Source: JAXLYX01 sp046351215
GTDB taxonomy: Bacteria; Myxococcota_A; Polyangia; Polyangiales; Houyiibacteriaceae
Length of the DNA stretch: 64,000 bases
Reading direction: 5' to 3'
NCBI GenBank assembly: GCA_046351215.1
Contig: JAXLYX010000007.1
Location: 496,001-560,000, forward strand
The notes below the pieces were generated by a model. It did not search any database. It was not told the DNA's origin and saw only the letters and a list, made by a program, of their open reading frames with translations. Every line of letters starts with the position of its first letter. The stretch's first letter is position 1. Below are positions 57,525 to 64,000 of the stretch, one piece after another. The translations under genes and the position numbers were made by a program.

Positions 57525-58169
57525 TCAGTGGGCCGCCGGAGCCGCGTCGGAGGGAGCCGCCTCGGCAGGAGCCGCGGGAGCCGCCTCGGCCGGAGCCGCT
57601 TCGCCCGCCGCCGGAGCTGCATCGGAGGGCGCCGCTTCGGCCGCCGGAGCCGCCTCGGCAGCGGCCGGAGCCGCCTCCGCCGCGGGAGCCGCGGCATGAC
57701 CGCCGCCGTGACCGGCCGCCGGAGCCGCCGCGCCGTGCGCCTCGTGCGAGGGGACGGGACCGAGCTCGCCGTGCTGGCCCACGATGCCGGACGCGGTGCC
57801 GTTGGCGAACGACCCGCTGCGGAGGTCGACGCGCGCGCCCTGCTGACGGTCGCCCGTCGCGCGGTAGTGCGTGTCGTTGTACGTGTATCCGAAGAACACG
57901 CCGATGAAGAGGACCGTGCCGACGAAGAAGAGCGTGTTGAACGCCTTCTCCCACTTCAGGTGCATGAAGTAGGTGCCGACGAGGATCGCCTTGATCGTCG
58001 CGATGACGACGGCGACGAGGAAGTTGTAGTCGCCCAGGTGCACGTTGTACGCGGCCAGCGTGGCCGCCGTGCAGGCGAAGAGGGCGAGGAGGACCCCGAC
58101 GTTCAGCGCGTTGCTGCTGACGTGGGCGTGGACGAGGTAGTCGTCCTGATGCTCGTGATCGGCGGCCAT
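57525..58169 (-). CDS. ctaF: Cytochrome c oxidase subunit IV-type protein with Ala-rich tail
   Basis: A 214-residue protein. Residues 1-100 are the prokaryotic COX4 fold with three transmembrane helices (NVGVLLALFACTAATLAAYN, NFLVAVVIATIKAILVGTYF, TLFFVGTVLFIGVFFGYTYN) and the family motif GTYFMHLKWE. The remaining 110 residues are a hydrophilic extension that ends in a long Ala/Pro/Glu repeat tail absent from ordinary subunit IV. It lies 10 bases downstream of ctaE. It stabilises the oxidase core in the family. Confidence 0.9.
   Translation of the reverse strand: MAADHEHQDDYLVHAHVSSNALNVGVLLALFACTAATLAAYNVHLGDYNFLVAVVIATIKAILVGTYFMHLKWEKAFNTLFFVGTVLFIGVFFGYTYNDTHYRATGDRQQGARVDLRSGSFANGTASGIVGQHGELGPVPSHEAHGAAAPAAGHGGGHAAAPAAEAAPAAAEAAPAAEAAPSDAAPAAGEAAPAEAAPAAPAEAAPSDAAPAAH
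57534..57700 (-). repeat. Imperfect GCC-rich repeat encoding the Ala-rich tail of ctaF
   Basis: Tandem, degenerate units of roughly 12-33 bases encode AAPAEAAPS-type repeats. Slippage could make the length variable between strains. Confidence 0.7.
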
Positions 58170-58179
58170 GGGCTTTGCC

Positions 58180-58902
58180 TCAGTCGATGAGATAGAGGAA
58201 CGGGAAGAGGTAGATCCAGATCAGGTCGACCAGGTGCCAGTACAGGGCGACGAGGTCCACCGGAGTGAAGAACTCCGAGCTGAACTCGCCGCGCTGGTTG
58301 CGCAGCCAGACCCAGAAGATGATGCCGATGCCGATGAGCACGTGCAGGCCGTGCAGGCCGGTCATCACGAAGTAGATGCCGAAGAACGAGCGCAGGTGGT
58401 ACGGGATGCCGCCGCTGTGGTGGGCGTTCCCCACGGCCGCGACGATCTCCTCCATGCCTTCCGCGTTCGGGGCGAAGTACTTGCCCGGCAGCAGACCGAC
58501 GTGGAACTTGTGCGTGTACTCGAAGTACTTCACGACCATGAAGATGCCGGCGCAGGCGATGGTCACGAGGAGCATCGCGCCGGTCTTGCCGCGGTCGCCG
58601 AGCTGCGAATAACGCACCGCCTGGGCCGCCGTGAAGCTCGAGATGAGCAGCACGAAGGTGTTGAGCGCGCCCATCTTCCAGTTGAGGAGGTGCGAGCCGA
58701 CCGAGAAGGCCTCGGGGTACCAGGTACGGAAGATTCCGTACGCGACGAAGAGACCCGAGAAGAAGAGGATTTCCTGCGCGAGGAAGGTCCACATGCCGAT
58801 CTTGGCAGCGTCGAACTGCTGGACCGGCGTGTCGAAGTGGTGGGCCAGATAGGCCGGCCCGTGGTGCTCGTCGCCGTGGGCTGCTGCGTGGGCGTTCGCC
58901 AT
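58180..58902 (-). CDS. ctaE: Cytochrome c oxidase subunit III
   Basis: A 240-residue protein with five or more transmembrane helices of the COX3 family: KIGMWTFLAQEILFFSGLFV, NTFVLLISSFTAAQAVRYSQ, FFGIYFVMTGLHGLHVLIGI and the closing YWHLVDLIWIYLFPFLYLI. It stabilises the oxidase during turnover. GGAGA lies shortly before the ATG. It lies between ctaD and ctaF. Confidence 0.96.
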   Translation of the reverse strand: MANAHAAAHGDEHHGPAYLAHHFDTPVQQFDAAKIGMWTFLAQEILFFSGLFVAYGIFRTWYPEAFSVGSHLLNWKMGALNTFVLLISSFTAAQAVRYSQLGDRGKTGAMLLVTIACAGIFMVVKYFEYTHKFHVGLLPGKYFAPNAEGMEEIVAAVGNAHHSGGIPYHLRSFFGIYFVMTGLHGLHVLIGIGIIFWVWLRNQRGEFSSEFFTPVDLVALYWHLVDLIWIYLFPFLYLID

Positions 58903-58956
58903 GACGTCTCCGTGTGCTCGAGGTGGAACTCTCGGGGTGGGTCGGGAGAAGAGGCC

Positions 58957-60633
<1,677 letters not shown>

Positions 60634-60679
60634 CTGAGTACGTCCTTCCGTCCTGTGAGTGGGTCCCAGTTGGTGCTCT

Positions 60680-61684
60680 TCAGTGGAGCGTCTTCATGTA
60701 GGCGATGACCGCGTTCACTTCGTTGTCCGAAAGACGATACGGCGGCATGTTGATGCTGGCATAGCCACGGACGATCCGAGCCTGCGGCTGGCGGATCGAC
60801 TGGGCGATGTAGTTCTCGTCGACGGTGAGCGACTCGCCACCCTCGAAGTTGGCCGTGCGGCCCCAGATGCCGTTCCAGCTCGGCGCCGGACGGTCCTGAC
60901 CGGCCTGCGTGCTGTGGCACGCGCGGCAGCCGGCGTTCGCGTAGATCTTCTCGCCCCAGCAGGCGGCGAGGTTGTCACCCCGACCCGCGCACTCGGCCGG
61001 GGGCGGCGGGCCCTCCGCGAGGAACTGATCGTAGCGCTGCTGCGACACGATGTTGATGTTCGCCAACATGGTCGAGTGGTTCGTGTTGCGGTCGGCCGAG
61101 GTCGTGATGCCCGCGGGCGCGCCGCAGTACTCGGCGCAGAAGAGCGTAGCCGGCTCGTCGCCCGTCTCGTGCGTCGCCTCGAACCAGACGGTCGAGAACA
61201 TTCCCGGGACGACGTCGCGCTTGATGCGGAACTGCGGGACGTAGAAGCTGTGGAGCACGTCGACCGAGCTCATGATCATCTTGATGGGCCGGCGAACGGG
61301 GAGGATGACCTCGTTGTTCTGCACGACGCCGTTCGGATGCTCGAAGGCCCACGACCACTGCTGGCCCTGCACGCGGATCTCGATCGAGTCGACCGGAGCG
61401 ACCGCCATGTTCATGTAGACCGAGAACCCCTGGTGGAAGAGGTACACGAGCAGGAACAGCGGCGTGAACGTCCAGAAGATCTCGAGGGCCGTGCTGTGAC
61501 CCGTCGGCTCGGCCTTCACGCCGGGACGACGACGGTACTTGAGCACGTAGACGAGCATCGTTCCCGTGATGAGGACGAAGGAGACGACGCTGACCCAGTA
61601 GATCAGGTAGTACAGGTGATCGACGTCGGGCGCGATCGTCGACATCTGGGGGGGCAGCTGCAGAGTTCCCTGGGGTCTATTCAT
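60680..61684 (-). CDS. ctaC: Cytochrome c oxidase subunit II fused to cytochrome c (caa3), with altered CuA loop
   Basis: A 334-residue protein: two transmembrane helices (YLIYWVSVVSFVLITGTMLV, IFWTFTPLFLLVYLFHQGF), a cupredoxin CuA domain and a C-terminal class-I cytochrome c domain (heme motif CRACH, Cys253-His257; axial Met313 in INMPPYRL). CuA ligands appear as His145 (VLHSF), Cys183, Glu185, Cys187, His203 and Met206. Cys187 and His203 are 16 residues apart instead of the usual four, a roughly 12-residue insertion in the ligand loop. There is no obvious signal peptide beyond the first helix. Its ATG overlaps the SCO1 stop (ATGA). Confidence 0.95.
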   Translation of the reverse strand: MNRPQGTLQLPPQMSTIAPDVDHLYYLIYWVSVVSFVLITGTMLVYVLKYRRRPGVKAEPTGHSTALEIFWTFTPLFLLVYLFHQGFSVYMNMAVAPVDSIEIRVQGQQWSWAFEHPNGVVQNNEVILPVRRPIKMIMSSVDVLHSFYVPQFRIKRDVVPGMFSTVWFEATHETGDEPATLFCAEYCGAPAGITTSADRNTNHSTMLANINIVSQQRYDQFLAEGPPPPAECAGRGDNLAACWGEKIYANAGCRACHSTQAGQDRPAPSWNGIWGRTANFEGGESLTVDENYIAQSIRQPQARIVRGYASINMPPYRLSDNEVNAVIAYMKTLH

Positions 61685-62571
61685 GTTCCGACCTGACTGG
61701 CCTCGGGTGAAAACCGACGCGCCTCGACTGCTCCGGAACGGGCCCGCTTCAGCTCGCGGCGCCACAACGTCCCGAGGAACGCAGCGAGCGCGAGGATGAT
61801 GAGGACACCGCCGGCCATCATCACCCGTCGCGCCATGAGCGAGTAGCTCTTGATCGACGGGTCGTAGGCGTAGCAGTAGAGGAGGAAGTGTTCCGTGGAA
61901 GAGATGGAGCGACCCTCGGAGGCCTCGAGGAGGCCGAGACGGATGTCCGAGGGGTTGAACTCGAGCCCGTAGAGGTAACGGGCGATGCGACCATTCGGCG
62001 TGAGGATCGTGATGGCCGCCGGATGCGCGTACTGGTGCTGCGCGGAGTCGTAGAAGTAGCGGTAGCCGACCGCGTCCGTGAGGGCGCGGATCTCGTCCTG
62101 ATCACCGACCAGGAAGTGCCAACCGTTCGCCGCCTGCCGCCGCCCGTAGGCTTCGAGCAGGCTGCGACGCTTGTTCCGCGCCTTCGCGAGGTCCTCGTGC
62201 GGGTCGATGCTGACCGTGATGACCTCGTACTCCTCGCCGATGGTCCAGTTGATCTCGCGGAGCCCTCGCACCACCGCGTCCATCACCATGCTGCAGAGCG
62301 TGGGACAGGAGTGATACGCGAACGTGAGGACGACGGGCTTCTGCCCGTTGACCAGGTCCGAGAGACGAACCGTACGGCCCGAGAGGTCCCGGAACGTGAG
62401 GTTCCGGGGGATCGTCGCGTCGAGGTGCTCGTCGACGCGAACCCGGTCGAGACCGGGCACCTCCAGCGCCTGCTCACCCACGGGCGTGACGCCGTAAGCC
62501 CCCTGGGCAGCCGCCGGAGCGGCCACCAGGGAGAGCGTCGCGAACGCGAGCGAAGCGAGGCGCAGGAGCAT
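61681..62571 (-). CDS. SCO1/SenC family copper chaperone
   Basis: A 296-residue protein that delivers copper to the CuA site of subunit II. Signal peptide RLASLAFATLSLVAAPAAAQ; copper-binding CPTLC motif within TFAYHSCPTLCSMV and the partner His in AQHQYAHPAAITIL; thioredoxin-like fold. A C-terminal transmembrane helix (MMAGGVLIILALAAFLGTLW) anchors it, in contrast to the N-terminal anchor of typical SCO proteins. It lies directly between the 161-residue membrane protein and ctaC. Confidence 0.93.
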   Translation of the reverse strand: MLLRLASLAFATLSLVAAPAAAQGAYGVTPVGEQALEVPGLDRVRVDEHLDATIPRNLTFRDLSGRTVRLSDLVNGQKPVVLTFAYHSCPTLCSMVMDAVVRGLREINWTIGEEYEVITVSIDPHEDLAKARNKRRSLLEAYGRRQAANGWHFLVGDQDEIRALTDAVGYRYFYDSAQHQYAHPAAITILTPNGRIARYLYGLEFNPSDIRLGLLEASEGRSISSTEHFLLYCYAYDPSIKSYSLMARRVMMAGGVLIILALAAFLGTLWRRELKRARSGAVEARRFSPEASQVGT

Positions 62572-62576
62572 GGCGA

Positions 62577-63062
62577 TCAGGGCGTGGCCCCTCCCTGCGC
62601 GGGAGCGGGAGCCGCCTCGGTGGCGGGCGCGACGCCAGCGTCGGCCGCGTTCGCGGCCTCGCGGGCCTCGCGGGCCTCCTTGGCGCGCTCGAAGGCGGCG
62701 CGGGCCTGGGCGGCGCCACGCTCGTTCTTCGTGAGCGTCCAACCCTCGACGGCGTCGACGTCCGCCTGCTCGAGGTTGCGGCGCGGAGCGACCGCGTCGG
62801 AGCCGGTGCGTCCCTGCTGCGCGAGCTGGGACATCGCCTGCTCCACCGAGACGCGCGCCGAGCCGAGGAGGCGCTGCTGCTCGCCGCGGTAGCGCTCGAG
62901 CTCGGTGTTGGGCCGCTGCTCGACCTTCGCCGCGTACTCCTTCTGCATCATGTAGTTGAAGTAGGAGTGGAACAGCGGGATGAGGAAGAGGAGCGTGAGG
63001 GCCGCGAGGATGCCGCCGTGCAGCATCGTCTTCTCGCGCGGGGGCGTATTGTCGAAAGCCAT
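62577..63062 (-). CDS. Small membrane protein of the respiratory operon
   Basis: A 161-residue protein with one N-terminal transmembrane helix (MLHGGILAALTLLFLIPLFH), a helical region (YMMQKEYAAKVEQRPNTELE, LLGSARVSVEQAMSQLAQQG) and an Ala/Pro-rich tail. It lies between actF and the SCO1 gene, 14 bases from actF and 5 from SCO1. No family is recognised with certainty; proteins of this kind are often found between ACIII and oxidase genes. A ribosome-binding site GGAGA is present. Confidence 0.78.
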   Translation of the reverse strand: MAFDNTPPREKTMLHGGILAALTLLFLIPLFHSYFNYMMQKEYAAKVEQRPNTELERYRGEQQRLLGSARVSVEQAMSQLAQQGRTGSDAVAPRRNLEQADVDAVEGWTLTKNERGAAQARAAFERAKEAREAREAANAADAGVAPATEAAPAPAQGGATP

Positions 63063-63076
63063 GGTCGGGTCTCCGA

Positions 63077-64000
63077 TCAGTACGTCTGGTGATGGTGGAG
63101 CGAGCGCGACAGGCGCGGATCACCCACCGGCACGAGGTTGACCTGGTGCATGTTCTTGAAGACGACAGCCAGGAAGGTGCCGGCCACGAGAAGCAGCGCG
63201 CTGACGTCGATCCAGAGCTTGCCGGCGGAGAACTCCGGCACCTCGGTCGCGTGCGGCATCACGAACCAGTAGATGTCGACGACGTGCATCACGAGGAGCC
63301 AGATGGCGCCGACCTTGAGCAGGCCGAGGTTCCGCTTGATGACGCGCGAGATGAGGAAGACGAAGGGCAGCGCGAAGTGCGCGATCGGCAGCAGCATGCT
63401 GATGATCTGCCAACCACCCGCCCAACGACGGTGGTACCAGACGGCCTCCTCGGGGATGCCGGCGTACCAGATGAGCATCCACTGCGAGAAGCTCACGTAG
63501 GTCCAGAAGCACATGAACCCGAACATCAGCTTGCCGAGGTCGTGGAAGTGCTCGGTCGTGATGGCGTGGCCCGTGTGACCGCCCTCGGAGAGGCCGAGGC
63601 CCACGAGGATGGTGAAGGCGAGGATGCAGACCGCCGAGCCACCGAAGATGATGACGCCGAAGATCGTCGAGTACCACGCGGGCTCGAGGGCCATGAGCCA
63701 GTCGAAGGCCGCGAAGGTCATCGTGAGGAAGAAGCCGATCGCCGAGAGCGGCGCCCAGAACTTCATCTTCATCGTGAGCTGCTTGTCCTTGGTCTCGTCC
63801 TGCTTCACCGACGTGCGGAAGAAGAAGAAGGAGATGGCTAGCCAGATCACGAGGTAGGCGATGCCGAAGGCGAGCCAGCGGCCCTTGTTGAGGTAGCTCG
63901 CCTTCTTCGCGAGCAGCTCGTGGTGGGCGTGCTCCTCGAAGTGGTTCGGGGCGATCATGTGACCGACCGTCGCCACGTCCGCGCCGTGCTCGGCCGCGCC
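63077..64000 (-). CDS. actF: Alternative complex III subunit ActF, 5' end beyond the window
   Basis: About 307 residues visible; the frame is open to the window edge, so the N-terminus is missing (an internal GTG at 63976 is not the likely start). Polytopic: WLAFGIAYLVIWLAISFFFF, FWAPLSAIGFFLTMTFAAFD, TIFGVIIFGGSAVCILAFTI, WQIISMLLPIAHFALPFVFL and LWIDVSALLLVAGTFLAVVF. The sequence DLGKLMFGFMCFWTYVSFSQ and the QWMLIWYAGIPEEAVWYHRR stretch resemble ActF of quinol:cytochrome c/auracyanin oxidoreductase. ACIII passes electrons from menaquinol to the caa3 oxidase encoded downstream. Confidence 0.92.
   Translation of the reverse strand, partial: GAAEHGADVATVGHMIAPNHFEEHAHHELLAKKASYLNKGRWLAFGIAYLVIWLAISFFFFRTSVKQDETKDKQLTMKMKFWAPLSAIGFFLTMTFAAFDWLMALEPAWYSTIFGVIIFGGSAVCILAFTILVGLGLSEGGHTGHAITTEHFHDLGKLMFGFMCFWTYVSFSQWMLIWYAGIPEEAVWYHRRWAGGWQIISMLLPIAHFALPFVFLISRVIKRNLGLLKVGAIWLLVMHVVDIYWFVMPHATEVPEFSAGKLWIDVSALLLVAGTFLAVVFKNMHQVNLVPVGDPRLSRSLHHHQTY

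Noticed and set aside
57534..57700. Possible CRISPR or tandem satellite
   Set aside because: Units are irregular, have no spacers and lie in frame within ctaF, encoding an Ala/Pro tail.

Overview
The window is about 64 kb of very GC-rich, tightly packed chromosomal DNA with no mobile elements, CRISPR arrays or tRNAs that I can see. The gene content points to a myxobacterium-like member of Myxococcota (former Deltaproteobacteria), possibly near Sandaracinaceae/Polyangiales. The pointers are many TPR proteins, FHA and AgmX/PglI domains, a MXAN_5187-type C-terminal domain, NtrC-type regulators without linked kinases, SUMF1-like lipoproteins, and a caa3 oxidase behind an alternative-complex-III subunit. 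The taxon is inferred from content, not from a marker tree.

Region 1-19.5 kb is dominated by relatives of the Myxococcus Glt (focal-adhesion gliding) envelope machinery. On the minus strand, in transcription order, come a GltC-like TPR protein, a GltD/AgmU-like 1.2-kres TPR protein, a GltE/AglT-like TPR lipoprotein, a very small exported protein in the GltF position, a GltG/PglI-like FHA-TM-AgmX protein, a TPR lipoprotein and a cut-off TPR protein. A strong promoter at 11448-11477 probably drives them. After an unrelated stretch (Cys-rich lipoprotein, yraN, HAMP protein, HEAT protein, Ig-like membrane protein, ftsY), two outer-membrane beta-barrel genes resembling GltB/GltA lie on the plus strand and end at a clear terminator. 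The two Myxococcus clusters (A-B-C and D-G) are thus side by side here.

Region 19.5-45 kb holds regulatory, repair and housekeeping genes: HEAT protein, MXAN_5187-type sensor, PEGA/TPR protein, a degenerate acyl-CoA-synthetase-like ATP-grasp protein, and a coupled operon of atypical response regulator, pdxA and uvrA. Then follow a GAF protein, a thioredoxin/DsbA pair, the RNase P RNA gene rnpB, a SUMF1-like lipoprotein, a fumarylacetoacetase-family hydrolase, a sigma-region-4 regulator, a MerR-like regulator with a palindrome inside its own promoter, two NtrC-type regulators, an HD phosphohydrolase operon and an iron superoxide dismutase.

Region 45-57.5 kb is envelope and lipid biology: a PBP4-type D,D-carboxypeptidase followed by an oligopeptide ABC importer without its ATPases, a PPC-domain protein, an old-yellow-enzyme-type oxidoreductase, a TPR-AIM24 fusion coupled to pgsA, a flippase-like UPF0104 membrane protein, a PAP2-type membrane enzyme and a lipoprotein.

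Region 57.5-64 kb is the terminal respiratory operon on the minus strand: actF (5' end beyond the window), a small membrane protein, SCO1, ctaC (fused to cytochrome c), ctaD (A2-type), ctaE and ctaF. Recurrent features are four-base ATGA/GTGA stop-start overlaps and several genes whose start codon sits at the expected transcription start (leaderless-type promoters).
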